Assembly: GCF_019703515.2 (NCBI RefSeq)
Contig: NC_059346.1
Span: forward strand, 16,275,001-16,339,000
DNA from: Myxocyprinus asiaticus
Lineage: Eukaryota; Chordata; Actinopteri; Cypriniformes; Catostomidae
Direction: 5' to 3'
DNA: 64,000 bases
Each line of letters begins with the position of its first letter. The first letter of the stretch is position 1. The notes under the pieces are model-generated. The model ran no database searches and was not told the DNA's origin. It saw only the letters and a list, made by a program, of their open reading frames with translations. Of this stretch, positions 37,640 to 49,134 are shown in pieces. The position numbers and the translations under genes were made by a program.

Positions 37640-39532
37640 CAAACATTTTTTATTGTCGCCAAAAATGTTCATTGTCGAATAGTCGTTTGATCTCATTTAA
37701 CTTAACATGAAATCATATTAAACTCTAATGATGATGCGCGAGAGCAGCACTGCAGCTCGCGCCTGACTGAGGAGAGGAAAAATTACACAGCTCACAGTCC
37801 AGATGCACTCTAAACTTTCCAAACAGCTTTAGGTGATGTAGATCGCAAAGTATGAGGGAATTATAATGCAAAAATACAAAATAAGTAAATACAGAAGCAC
37901 TCTCGTTGTGGAATAAGTGGAGCTGGAGCTGGAGCTGCCGCTTCGCTGAAGCAAAACTTTTGTGTTGAGTGTCTTTAAAGGAAACACCCTGGCATTGCAT
38001 TTTTTTTTCCACCCAATTTGGAATGCCCAATTCCCAATGTGCTTTTAAGCCCTTGTGGTCATGTAGTGATTTGCCTCAATCTGGGTGGCAGAGGACAAAT
38101 CCCAGCTGCCTCTGCATTGGAGACCACCAACCTGTGCATCTTATCATTTGGCTTGTTGAGTGTGTTGTCATGGAGACATAATGAGTGTGGAGGCTTCACA
38201 CCATCCACTGCAGCTTCCATGCTCAGCTCACCATGCACCCCTCTGAGAATGAACCACATTATAGCAACCATGAGGAGGTTACCCCATGTGACTCTTCCCT
38301 CCCTAGCAACTGGGCCAATTTGGTTAGGAGACCTGGCTGGAGCCACTCAGCACACCCTGGGATTTGAACTAGCGACTCCAGGGGTGGTAACCAGCATCTT
38401 TTACCACTGAGCTACCCAGCCCCTCTGGTGTTACATCTTAAATGCAGTTATATTTAATGCATATATAAAGTTCAAATAATACGGAAGCAGATCGTGTAAA
38501 TAACTACAAACTCCGAAACTGGAATTTCTCTGTGCGGTCAGCGCCTCTTCTATGAGTTGCACGAAGTGTCCCGATCTTAGGGGGAGAGACTGAAACTGTA
38601 CCTGGGTGATGCACACTCACTTGCAGGGCCTGCTTAATGCAGCTAGATAATAACATGATGGCTCGTGACCTATTGAATCATAATATATGCCACTGTGCAT
38701 TTCTTATCATGAAGAAAATTGGCAATTCGCAGCTTTATTAATATGAGAGTGTTTTTTTTTTTTTTTTTTTTTTTTGTGAGTTAAAGATGGATTGAAGTGA
38801 ACGGAAAGGTGAGAGAGGGTAGTCTTCGCCCCATTATACACTGCAAAAAAATACGTTTTTGATTTGTTTTTGTTTTGACTTGTTTTCCAATATAAATATC
38901 TAAAACTCCTTTAAAACAACGTCCATTTTCTTTAGCAGCTATACTGCAGAAGAAAAAATTATCTGAGAATGTTGAATATAATATTAAAAATACAAATATT
39001 TTAAAATATCTAAAAATCCTTTAAAAAAAGATGCATTCACCTGAAAAGCAGCATATAAGATATTTAGACTTGTTTTTAGAGAATAAATCTTGAAAATAAG
39101 TATATTTTGTCTACTACACTCACAGAAGTATAACCAAGTGAAAAAATACACTTATATACAAAATACACTTATGTTTAAGATACATTCTCTTAAAGCAAGT
39201 CTAAATATCATATATATATAATTTCTCGAGAAAATTTATCTTGTTTTAAGGACAATTTTAAATGGAAAACAAGACAAAAACACTTGCTAACAATAGGATT
39301 ATTTGCAGTGAATTTCTTTACTGAATTAAACTTAATACAATTATTTTTTCCCTTTAATTCAGTGAGTGTCATTTAGAGGTAACATACATGTTTAATACAA
39401 CCTTTTAAGTCGGGGCACAAGCTGAATAATCGGTTAAGAGCTAATGATTAATCGTTGCAATAATCGTCGAATAATCTTTCTAATAATCATTAGATTAATC
39501 GATTATCAAAATAATCATTAGTTGCAGCCCTA
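37640..39532 (-). mobile_element. hAT-like element with TAGGGCTGCAACTAATGA end
   Basis: The right terminus, read on the minus strand, is TAGGGCTGCAACTAATGATT followed by alternating ATTAATCGATTA words, a widespread fish hAT end. The other end is probably near TTCATTGTCGAATAGTCGTT (37667) but no duplication could be identified. A complete SINE sits inside at 38001-38422. The remaining interior (38420-39400) is AT-rich and non-coding, with a poly(T) at 38752-38775. Confidence 0.45.
38001..38422 (-). mobile_element. Full-length tRNA-derived SINE (cyprinid type)
   Basis: On the minus strand it begins GGGCTGGGTAGCTCAGTGGT (A box) and has TAGTTCAAATCCCAGGG (B box) about 45 bp on. A long body includes CTCCAGCCAGGTCTCC, AGTCACATGGGGTAACCTCC and GTGTGAAGCCTCCACACTC, ending GGGAATTGGGCATTCC and an A-rich tail at 38001-38008. 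The flanks CCCTGGCATTGCA (37987-37999) and CTCTGGTGTTACA (38423-38435) agree at 9 of 13 positions, all differences being transitions, so they look like a decayed target duplication. It is an RNA-type transposon, not a tRNA gene. Confidence 0.85.
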
Positions 39533-39533
39533 C

Positions 39534-40450
39534 TCTAGAGTGTAAAGAGAATGGTGCAAAAAACTTAAAACATCCAGCGAGGGGCAGTTCTAAGAGTGAA
39601 AACGGCTTGTTACTGACAGAGGTCAGAGGAGAATGGCCAGACTGGTCGAAGCTGACAGGAAGGTGACAGTAACCCAAATAAACACACATTACAACAGTGC
39701 TATTCAGAAAAGCATTTCTGAATGTACAACATGTCAAACATTGAGGCGGATGGGTTACAGCAGCAGAAGACCTCTCCGGGTACCAATACTGACAGTTTAG
39801 AACAGGAAACTGAGGATGCAGTGGGCACAGGCTCACCAAAACTGGACAGTAGACAATTGGAAAAACATCGCCTGTTCTGACAAATCTGGATTTCTGCTGA
39901 GGTACACAAATGGTAGGCCCACTGCAGCCTCAGTTTTCTGTTCTTGGCTGACAGAAGTGGAACTCAACGTGGTCTTCTGCTGTTGTTGCCCATCCACCTC
40001 AAGGTTTGACATGTTGTGCATTCTGAGATGCTATTCTGCTCACTACAACTGTAGTTATTATCTGAGTTACCGTAGCCTTTCTGTCAGCTCAAACCAGTCT
40101 GGCCATTCTCAGTTGGCCTCTCTCATCAACAAGGCATTTTCGCCCACAGAACTGCCGCTCGCTGGATGTTTTTTGTTTTTCGCACCATTCTCTTTACACT
40201 CTAGAGACTGTTGTGTGTGAAAATCCCAGGATATCAGCAGTTACAGAAATACTCAAACCAGCCTGTCTGGCACCAACAATCATGCCACATTCTAAATCAC
40301 TGAGATCACATTTTTTCCCCATTCTGATTACTCCTGACCCATATCTGCATGATTTTATACATTGCACTGCTGCCACACGATTGGCTGATTAGATAATTGC
40401 ATGAATAAGTAGATGTACAAGTGTACCTAATAAAGTGGCTGGTGAGTGTA
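39534..40450. mobile_element. Fold-back (inverted duplicate) Tc1 relic
   Basis: The left half (39534-39919) reads on the plus strand and the right half (39920-40450) on the minus strand, both from the same part of a Tc1 transposase gene. CTCTAGAGTGTAAAGAGAAT at the left edge is mirrored by ATTCTCTTTACACTCTAGAG ending at 40206. Both arms contain AGGAAACTGAGG / CCTCAG and GCAGCAGAAGACC-type words. The right half runs on to the real terminus, TACACTCACCAGCCACTTTA on the minus strand at 40450. Arms are about 330 bp. No functional transposase. Confidence 0.8.
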
Positions 40451-40841
40451 TAATAAACTTTATAATACATTTTGCTATAATAAACACCATTTTGGGATCC
40501 CCCACATCACTTGTCTGGCACGTCATTTTTACCTCTGACCATTGGGCCACTCATACCCACTAGACATTATGTCATTTAAAGATGTCTCTCTTCCTCCATC
40601 TCTTTCACACACAAGCTTGTATACATTTCCTTGTGGGGACTTCCCGTTAATATACATTTCTATTTAAACAGCTGATGGGCATGTTTAGATTTGAATAAAA
40701 AATTAAGACTATTTACTCCCTTTATCTTAATTTTTGAGAACATCCCTACAGTGAGGTTTTATCTGGTTTAGCTATTTTTCTGGTGACATTTTTGGACATT
40801 TCATCCCCCACAAACATACACACACACTTTTAAAGTCTTAC
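40451..40841. other. Intron directly after the first tenm1 coding exon
   Basis: No repeat core recognised. A CA repeat lies close to the donor (40815-40826). The segment 40600-40660 (ACAAGCTTGTATACATTTCC, TTGTGGGGACTTCCCG) resembles a common fish intron motif and has no coding content. Confidence 0.5.
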
Positions 40842-41040
40842 CTTTCTGGGGGTGCTCTTTCCTGCGAACTTTGTGGCTGTTGTAGGTGAATCTGCGGTCA
40901 GGCTCGTAGTCGGTGCGGGAGGTCTCTCTGTAGTGTTTGTGATGAAGGTTAGTACCCTCCTCTTCCTCAGATGAGCTGGAATAACTGAGCTCCAGGCCAG
41001 GGTGGGGTTGCGCCAGAGACTGATATAGCTTCTCGTCCAT
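40842..41040 (-). CDS. tenm1: teneurin-1, first coding exon (cytoplasmic N-terminus)
   Basis: Encodes residues 1-66 of a teneurin, a type II membrane adhesion receptor of neurons; this part lies in the cytoplasm. The start is the ATG at 41040. The peptide opens MDEKLYQSLA, has an acidic serine-rich stretch LSYSSSSEEEE (about residues 18-28) and a basic end FTYNSHKVRRKE. The same order of motifs (YQ-L start, LAYTSSSDE, MNYNSQSRKRKE) is found at the N-terminus of vertebrate teneurin-1, and teneurin-2/3/4 fit less well. The exon ends ...CAGAAAG followed by GTAAGA, a near-ideal donor, leaving one base (phase 1). That phase matches the acceptor of the exon at 25582-25845. Base composition is higher in GC than its surroundings. 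The paralogue call rests on remembered family sequence, not a search. No 5'UTR splice site or promoter could be fixed upstream. Confidence 0.88.
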
Positions 41041-41113
41041 CTCTGCTCTCGTTCACCTGATCACTCACACACACTCAGTAATCTCAAATACTCACTCAAA
41101 ACACACTACACAC

Positions 41114-41164
<51 letters not shown>

Positions 41165-41597
41165 CAAAGAACAAAACAGAATTGATAAAACAGAAAACAA
41201 ACAACAGCAGTTCAAATGTACACCAAACTTTCAATTTATTGGTGCAATATTTTGTAACCCGAAACATAAAACAGCTTGAGGACAAATGGCTGTTCTGTAG
41301 CAATACTTTTAAAGGGAGGCAAAAAGGACAAAACAAAACAGAAACACTTTCCAAATCCACCCCTTTGTTTTAGTTAAACATTAATCGACCACAGAGAAAA
41401 GAAAGAAGGTCTTGGAGGACGAATGAAAGAGAAGAGGGAGAGATAGAGAGATTGATAGATGAAGGGTGAGATGAAGAGATAAAGAGATGCTTAGATAGAG
41501 GAAAAGAGAGGACATAAAAAGGTGAAAGATTGGTGGAAACAAACTCAAAACAAAAGAGAGTTAATCAACCAGTAATGAAGTCATTTAAATAGTGGAA
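41041..41597. other. Region upstream of the tenm1 start codon
   Basis: On the minus strand the sequence before the ATG is TCAGGTGAACGAGAGCAGAG. A splice acceptor at TCAG/GTGAACG is possible but its pyrimidine tract is weak, so the 5'UTR structure is undecided. A (CA)n tract is at 41112-41161 and a purine-rich tract at 41395-41530. No promoter element identified. Confidence 0.4.
41112..41161. repeat. (AC)n microsatellite
   Basis: About 25 consecutive AC units, some 70 bp upstream of the tenm1 start codon on the gene's own strand. Confidence 0.95.
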
Positions 41598-42251
41598 TTA
41601 AAGGAATATTTCAGATCCATTACAAGTTCAGCTCAATCAACAGCATTTGTGGCATTATGTTGATTACCACAAAAAAAAAAATAAAAAAAAATAATAATAA
41701 TTTGACTCGTCCCTCCTTTTCTTTAAACAAAGCAAAAATCGAGGTCAGAGTGAGGCACTTACAATTGAAGTGAATGGGGCCAATTTTTGGAGGGTTTAAA
41801 GGCAGAAATGTGAAGCTTATAATTTTGTAAAACCACTTACATTAATTCTTCTGTAAAAAACTAATGTATTATTTGAACTGTAAATTTGTTTAAATCATAA
41901 TTTTTACAGTCATTTAGGGTTTTAGTGTTTGTTGATATTACATTGTCACAGCAACGAAGTTGTAAAATTGGCTATAACTTTACACAGAAATGTTTAGTAA
42001 GTGATTTTATCACACTAAAATAATGTTAACACACATATTGTTTATGCCTTGTGGCTATATTTTTGAAACAGTGAGCATTTTAACATTTACGGATTGGCCC
42101 CATTCACTTCCATTGTAAGTGCCTCACTGTAATCTCAATTTTTGTTCTAAGAAAAGGCATTCAAGTCAAAATATTTTTTGTGGTAATCAACACTATGCCA
42201 CTAATGCTGTCGATTGAACTGAACCGTAATGAACCCGGAATATTCATTTAA
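41598..42251. mobile_element. Fold-back MITE with about 200-bp inverted arms
   Basis: The left arm starts TTAAAGGAATATTTCAGATC and includes GCATTTGTGGCATTATGTTG, GATTACCACAAAAA, GTGAGGCACTTACAATTGAA and AATGGGGCCAATTTTT. The right arm reads the inverse: GGATTGGCCCCATTCACTTC, GTAAGTGCCTCACTG, TGTGGTAATCAACACTATGC, ending GGAATATTCATTTAAC. The centre (41830-42060) is a non-coding spacer. Arms match at roughly nine positions in ten by eye. Confidence 0.85.
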
Positions 42252-44008
42252 CTTGGCATCACTATGCTGTGCATCAGGGCTGTCAAAAAAAAAAAAAAAA
42301 TGCAAATAATTAATTGTACTATCTTGTTTTTATTCTTTGCAGTTAACCTGATGAATCTTACATTTACATTTTTTTTTTCTTTTTTTTTTTTTTAATGCAT
42401 TCAGTTTTTATTTTAATAAAACTAAATTAAATAATATGAAACAAAGATTCTCTTCCTGGGCTTCCTGGGCACCAACAATACGTAAGTTCCAACTTAGCCT
42501 AGTTGTGGCGTAAATGGGCACTAAGTCACAATTTACGCACTACTAAATATTTGAGCATTGCACCATTAAACTTAGGTAGAACGTAACCCTACGTATAAAC
42601 TAAATATTTATGGCAGCCTCCGACCAGGAGTAACGTTTGGAATAAAAAGCAGACTGATATTTAATGACATCAATGAGCTCATGTTTTGTGTGACAGACTT
42701 CAATCCTTTAGACATACAGTATATGATGATGTTGACATTTGCACTCATTTATATTTACAAGAGAGAACATTATGCAAAAAACTTATTTCTTAGCGGCTCT
42801 TCGGCGTGAAACCGATCATAAAGTGCATTTTCCGGGGGGCGTCGCCCAGTGTCAAGGTTCAACACATACAAAATATATAGGATATTAAAATGAATAAATG
42901 TAAATTTTTCCAGCCTGTTATAATATTATTTATTTATTGCCTGTTATTAATTTTAGATACAGTTCCTGAATAATATTATTTACATAGGCTGAATATACTG
43001 TTTATTAAATCTATAATTTATTACAGATCATATTTAAATGGGGATATAATGTATAACAGCTGACAGTTATGTGAGAAAACAAGGTTAGAACATTAACTGT
43101 AACAAGATAAAACTGAAATGCACAGCATTTTAACACTTTGGTGTTCAAATTTGAAGGCTGTTTTTTGGATCAATACAGGTAAACATCATATTATGCGACT
43201 ACGCATTACTTTATGGAGAGCTTACGACCCACTAACTAAGTCTTGCCTTAAGAACAGGTGGTGCAACCAAATTAAGATCTGACTTAGTTACAAACTAACT
43301 AGTAGTTACTAAGCCCTTAGTGTGAACTTTACGTTCCAACTTAAGTAAGACCTTACACACAGCTGGTTCAACCCTACCCTGATTAACATAGGTACCAACG
43401 AACATGAGTGACAAGTTATGCACCACAGTTTAATACTCAGGTAAACCTCTAACTCTACATATGAGCAATAACAGTAATGATGCTTGCTTTACAGCACCAC
43501 TAATTAGCCGTTAATTGTGTTAAATAAATGCAACACATTAAGCATAATTTTTATTCAGATATTTAATTCAGCATCCCTGCTGAAAGCATACTCCATAAAC
43601 ACTTATTGACTGCACCCAGCTCTAGGATCTACATGAGCAATGATTAATGGGAAAAAAATATTGGACTCAGATATGATTGTGCTAGATTGCCTTGCATACT
43701 GTGAATCTAACTCAGTGCTCCAGCAATGAAACAACCCTGCTCTATATCTCTCTCCCTCTTTCTCTCCAGAGAGCTCGGCTCCCTTTCAGCTTTTACTTCC
43801 CAGAATCTAAACGCTGCTGACCATGACCTTTGGGCCTGAAAACAACCTTCGGCGTTCAACAAAGGAGTGCACAGGTAGGGGAGGGCCACCGGAAAACAAG
43901 ATGAGTCTAGACAGAGAGAAAGAGAAATGAGAGATGCAGCTCAAATGAGAAAGATGAAAGGAAAAGTGGAAAATGGAGAGGTGGAATGGATGAGCATTGG
44001 GTACAAAA
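42252..44008. other. DNA with hAT-like ends, boundaries unclear
   Basis: CATCAGGGCTGTCAAAAA at 42265 looks like a hAT terminus, and AATTAGCCGTTAATTGTGTT near 43504 like the matching type of internal sequence, but a paired end was not found. 42490-43390 contains recurring CTTAAGTAAGACCTTA and AACGTAACCCTACG words typical of an AT-rich MITE. 43740-44000 is purine/pyrimidine rich. No gene. Confidence 0.35.
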
Positions 44009-44399
44009 CAGAACTGGGCGATACTGCTAAAAAATTATGTTACAATATTTTTCAGCCTTTTGACAATATTCAATATTTATCACAATATTTACGTATTTGC
44101 TTTGAAATGGTGTTTTGTTTTTATGAGAGGAACCATAATTTCCACCAAAGATTCATTGTTGCCAAGTAGATTCAGTAACAATTTTAAACACAATCAAGGT
44201 GCGAGAAAAGCATGCCTTGTTGTTTTTCAATAAATGAACACAAGTAGGCCTGTTATTAAATAATCATCTGATTGTGGTTATTTAATCTAACCACAGTTAT
44301 CTAAAATAACAGATCAGATTATTGTGCACTTCAAATTCCAATCACTTTTTAATGCCCAAGTAAGGGATATAAAAATATATAAAAGCAGATATAAAAATG

Positions 44400-45087
44400 C
44401 CATCAATGGAACATTTGTGCATCATTCAGTTGAACTCCGAGCGTCACTGAGTCGTACAAGGAGGATATAGATGCAGGAAGAGCTCCAAAAGAGGGCAGGA
44501 GCTCCAAAACGGCAGCAAAAATATAGAGAGTCCCTAACCGTTGTGTGGAAGTCACCTTTTGGAGTTGATGCGACCCCCTTTTGGAGTAACCCCAACCCCT
44601 TCTGGAGTAACTCTGAAATCTTTTGGAGAGTACGCCCCCTTTTGGAGATCTCTGGCCTGCAGCTATACCTACTTGGACCGCACCGGGGATATCAACCAGA
44701 CATCCAGACAGCTCCTGTCCGGAAGACTGTGTGAAGCGCTTTGATACGCGTGCCAAACTCCTGCGAAAATATAAGCTAATAAATATAAACTTACTTTGAT
44801 AGTGAACGCAAAGCGCTCCGACTCCGAAGGTATAATGGCAAATGTTCCTGGTCACAGCAGTTTCATATACGCAGTGTTAATGGCACGCAGTGACACAGAG
44901 GAGACACATACTTATCTCTTTTTCTATGGAGTGATAAAATTATGAAACAAAATCTCAAAGGTTTTGCTTCATGAGAAATAAGGGCTTGTGGGTTCAATCA
45001 AAGAGCAATAAAATAATGTGTTAAAGTGAAGAAATTAGGACAGAAATATTTTACTATTGCATAATATAATAGACTATAATATACATC
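44400..45087. other. Interior of the hAT shell, unclassified
   Basis: 44560-44660 repeats the word CCTTTTGGAG / CCCTTCTGGAGT five times with variation (spacing about 20-25 bp), a short degenerate tandem. The rest has no recognised features. Confidence 0.4.
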
Positions 45088-48000
45088 ATGATGGCGCCTC
45101 GGATGGCCGCCTCGGTGTGGAGCACTCCTATTGTTTTTGTTTGTTTGTCCTGTATTTAGTAATCTTTTTCCAGTCAGTTTTACCAGAGATGAACTGCTGA
45201 ACATTCGACAGCATATACCAGTCAATCTTTTCCTGGATTTTGAATATTCGTACGTTTTGTTTGACACTTTAGTCGGAGGTGCGGCTGTGTTGTTTAAACG
45301 CGCTATGAGAAGCAGGCGAGTGAGACGAGCAGGCGTGCTGTCAAGCTCCGACGGCGTGGCTTTCGAACAGCGCTGCCGAGCATTCATCTTGTGAATCTCC
45401 GCTCTCTCCCCTGCACAAACAAGGACTTTTCAACCTCTGCTGCCTTGTGCTTCACAGAAACCTGGCTGAGTGAAGCCATTCCAGACAGCGCGTTACATCT
45501 GCCGGGCTTCCAGCTGTTCAAAGCGGATCGCATCGCGGAGTTAACGGGGAAAAAGAGAGGCAGTGGAACATGCTTTTACATCAGTGAAAGTTGGTGCACA
45601 GATGTAACAACGTTAAAGAAGATGTGCTGTCCTAATTTGGAAGCGCTCTTTATTAACTGTAAGCCTTTCTACTCGCCACGAGAGTTTTCCTCTTTTATTC
45701 TGGTGAGTGTGTATATCGTGCCAAACATGTGTTTGAATGCTGCGCTGCAACAGCTAACTGATCAAATCACAGACACAGAACAACAATACCCGGACTCAGT
45801 TATTATTATTCTTTGGGATTTTAACAAAGCAAACCTCACAGGTGAACTGCCCAAATACAATCAGCACATTACATGCCCCACCAGAGATAGAAATATATTG
45901 GATCACTGCTACACAACAATAAAGGATGCATATCGCTCTGTTCCTAGAGCAGCTTTGGGACTATCTGATCACTGTCTGGTTCATCTTCTTCCAACCTACA
46001 GACAGAAATTAAAATCTGCTAAGACTGTAGTAAGGACTGTAAAGCATTGGACCAACGAAGCAGAGCTGGAACTACATGCCTGCTTTGACTGCACTGATTG
46101 GAGTGTTTTTGAAGCTGCAGACACCAATCTGGACGAGCTCAAAGATACTGTTACATCATATATCAGTTTCTGTGAGGATATGTGCATTCCTACTAGGACT
46201 TGTTTAACATTTAACAAAGACAAACCATGGTTTACAGCGGAACTCAGGCAGCTTCGTCAGGCCAGGAACACATTGAACAAGGAAATCAGAGTGGCTAAAA
46301 GAAGATACTCTGAGAAGCTGAAAAACAAGTTTTCAGCTAACGATCCTACATCAGTGTGGAGTGGCATGAAACAACTTCGAATTACAGGACTCCTACCCCC
46401 AACCCTGTGGTGGACCAACAACTGGCTGACGACCTGAATGTGTTCTACTGTAGATTTGAAAGGCCCAGTGTCACACCCCATACCCACTTTGACCTTCACT
46501 TCACACAAACACCAACACCTCCTGCAACCCCCCTCCTCCCCACTCCTGCTATTCAATCTGCAATTAAGATCTGTGAAGATGATGTGAGCCGCGTCTTTTG
46601 AAAACAAAGGATAAGGAAAGCACAGGGCCCAGATGTCGTTTCACCTGCATGTCTTAGATCCTGTGCTAACCAGCTGGCCCCCATCTTCAAACAGATCTTC
46701 AATAGATCACTGGAGCAGTGTGAAGTCCCATGCTGCTTCAAACGTTCCAGACCTGTCGCCCTGACGTCTGTGGTCATGAAGTCATTTGAGAGACTGGTAT
46801 TGGCCCACCTGAAGGACATCACTGGACCCTTTCTAGATCCCCTTCAATTTGCTTATCGAGCAAACAGGTCTGTGGATGATGCAGTCAACATGGGATTGCA
46901 TCATATCCAGCAACATCTGGAAAGACCAGGGACATATGCAAGGATCCTTTTTGTGGACTTCAGTTCGGCATTCAACACCATCATCCCAGCTATTCTCCGG
47001 ACTAAATTACACCAACTCTCTGTTCCCACGTCTATCTGTCAGTGGATTATCAGCTTTCTGACAGACAGGCAGCAGCTTGTGAGACAGGGGAAATTCACTT
47101 CCAGCACCTGTACAATCAGCACTGGTGCCCCCCAGGGATGTGTGCTCTCCCCACTACTCTTCTCCCTCTACACCAATGACTGCATCACCAAGGACCCCTC
47201 TGTCAAGCTCCTGAAGTTTGCAGACGACACCACTGTCATCGGCCTCATCCGAGATGACGATGAGTCTGCATACAGAAGGGAGGTTAAACAGCTGGCTGTC
47301 TGGTGCAGTCAAAACAACCAAGAGCTGAATTTGCTCAAAACAGTGGAGATGATTGTGGACTTTAGGAGGAACCCCCCAACACTGTCCCCCCTCACCATTC
47401 TAAACAGCACTGTGGCAGCAGTGGAGTCATTCAAGTTCCTGGGCACTACCATCTCACAGAACCTGAAGTGGGAGACCCACATTGACTCCATTACGAAAAA
47501 GGCCCAGCAGAGGTTGTACTTCCTTCACCAGCTGAGGAAGTTCAACCTGCCACAGGCGCTGCTGATACAGTTCTACTCAGCAGTCATTGAGTCTGTCCTC
47601 TGCACTTCTATAACTGTCTGGTTTGGTTCAGCAACGAAATATCAACAGCAACGGATCAATAGCAACGGATATCAGAAGAATACAAAGGACAGTTCGGAAT
47701 GCTGAGAGGATTATTGGTTAGCCCCTGCCCACCCTTCAAGAACTATACACTTCCAGAGTGAGGAAAAAGGCTGGAAAAATCACTCTGGACCCCACTCACC
47801 CTGCCCACTACCTTTTTGAACTGTTTCTACCTTTTTGAACGCTTCAGAGCTCTGAGCACCAGAACCGTCAGGCACAGGAACAGTTTTTTCCCCCAGGCTA
47901 TCCATCTCATGAACAGTTAAAACTGCCCCTCTGAGCAATAATTAATGTGCAATACACAGTTTAGTCTTTTTATATTATCCAACACATTCTACCTCTTCTG

Positions 48001-48119
48001 CCATTACATTCCCTTGCACTGTACACAACCGATTTGTATTTAGATTTGCACTACGTATGTGTGTGTGTGTATGTATATATTCATATATGTGTATATATAT
48101 GTATATGTATATATGTATG

Positions 48120-48160
<41 letters not shown>

Positions 48161-48355
48161 AGTCTATTGTGTATTCTATATATACTTTTTTCTTTTCAAT
48201 ATTTTTTTATTTTTTTATTCAATTTTAATTATTTTTTAAAAGTCTTGTTGCTGTTTTTGTATTGTTGTGTACTGGAAGCTCCTGTCACCAAGACAAATTC
48301 CTTGTATGTGTAAGCATACTTGGTAATTAAGCTCATTTTGATTCTTCTTCTGATA
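45088..48355 (+). pseudogene. Nearly full-length CR1/L2/Rex-type LINE, broken in several places
   Basis: Starts at the 5'UTR word ATGGCGCCTCGGATGGCC. Coding parts, in order: an N-terminal piece (45131-45394) with a one-base frame change near 45340; an endonuclease from about 45345 to 46390 (CFTETWLSEAIPDSALHLPG, GSGTCFYISESWC, ILWDFNKANL, LGLSDHCLVHLLP); a frame change near 46370-46400; TPNPVVDQQLADDLNVFYCR; a TGA at 46599 in place of the usual arginine codon before KQRIRKA; then reverse transcriptase (46770-47640: SFERLVLAHLKDITGPFLDP, ILFVDFSSAFNTIIP, STGAPQGCVLSPLLFSLYTN, KFADDTTVIGL). A short tandem triplication at 47631-47668 shifts the frame. The 3' end AATTAAGCTCATTTTGATTC is the usual tail, after an AT microsatellite at 48058-48156. 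GDFN of the endonuclease is WDFN here. Confidence 0.85.
48058..48156. repeat. (TG)n/(TATG)n/(AT)n microsatellite
   Basis: Compound TG, TATG and AT repeat inside the LINE 3'UTR. Confidence 0.9.
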
Positions 48356-49134
48356 TAAAAATTATATTTAGTTTTTTTATGAAAATAATATATTATAAAA
48401 TATGAGTTCCAAAAACAACAGTGTAAAAGCTAACCAAAAAGATTTTTGGAAATATTTGAAGTATTTAGAAATATTTTGATATTTAAAACATTATTATTCA
48501 TGTCATTCACAAGTTTTTAAAGCCTTAAAAGGAAAATATATATCCCTATATTATTATTTGATATATATTTTAAGTTAAATATGTAAAAATGACTTCTTAA
48601 TGTGTTAGAAGCCCACATGCACCTTAAGAAATATAACAATTTATTTGACAATTAATCGTGAAAGCCCTAAGAGGCAACTAATCGGCATAGCCCTAAAACA
48701 AACAATTAATTGTCATTATCGCAATTAGGCCTTTTTTTGACAATTAATCATCAGCCAAATTTCATTGTCATGACAGCCTTAAACACAAGAATATTATTTC
48801 ATCATTTTCATTTATCTGTGCCATTATTACAATGCGTGTTAAAAAAAAAACAACAAAAAAAAAAAACAGCAATATTTACCTAAATATATTTTTGCAAAGA
48901 CATTATAAAAAATACTACACATAGACTTCTGTAAACATTTCGGAATGATGACAGAAACATATTGTTGAATTTTGGATTTGGAATAAATTAAATAAAATGG
49001 ACAGTTTGAAGTGATTCACTGAAATGAATCAAACATATAAAAGTTTAAATCAGAGTCAATAATAAACCATCTCTGATACTCCCAAATCACAAGACAGGAA
49101 GGGATCACAAAACTAGTCCAATGACAAGGAAACT
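48356..49134. other. AT-rich DNA with a hAT end
   Basis: 48650-48785 has CAATTAATCGTGAAAGCCCT, GACAATTAATCATCAGCC and CATTGTCATGACAGCCTTA, the right end of a hAT of the GGGCTGTCA type. The left end was not found. The remainder has no recognised feature. Confidence 0.4.

Larger units (their letters stand above)
25846..40841 (-). other. tenm1: tenm1 intron between first and second coding exons
   Basis: A 14,996-bp phase-1 intron bounded by GTAAGA at 40841 and a CAG acceptor at 25846. Most of it is transposon-derived: a hAT-like element with a Gypsy insertion, a 6-kb hAT nest, several MITEs, one SINE and a fold-back Tc1. The main stretch that does not look repetitive is about 29440-29690. Confidence 0.85.

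Noticed and set aside
48057..48313. Open frames rich in Tyr, Ile and Cys
   Set aside because: Translation of a TG/AT microsatellite in the LINE 3'UTR.
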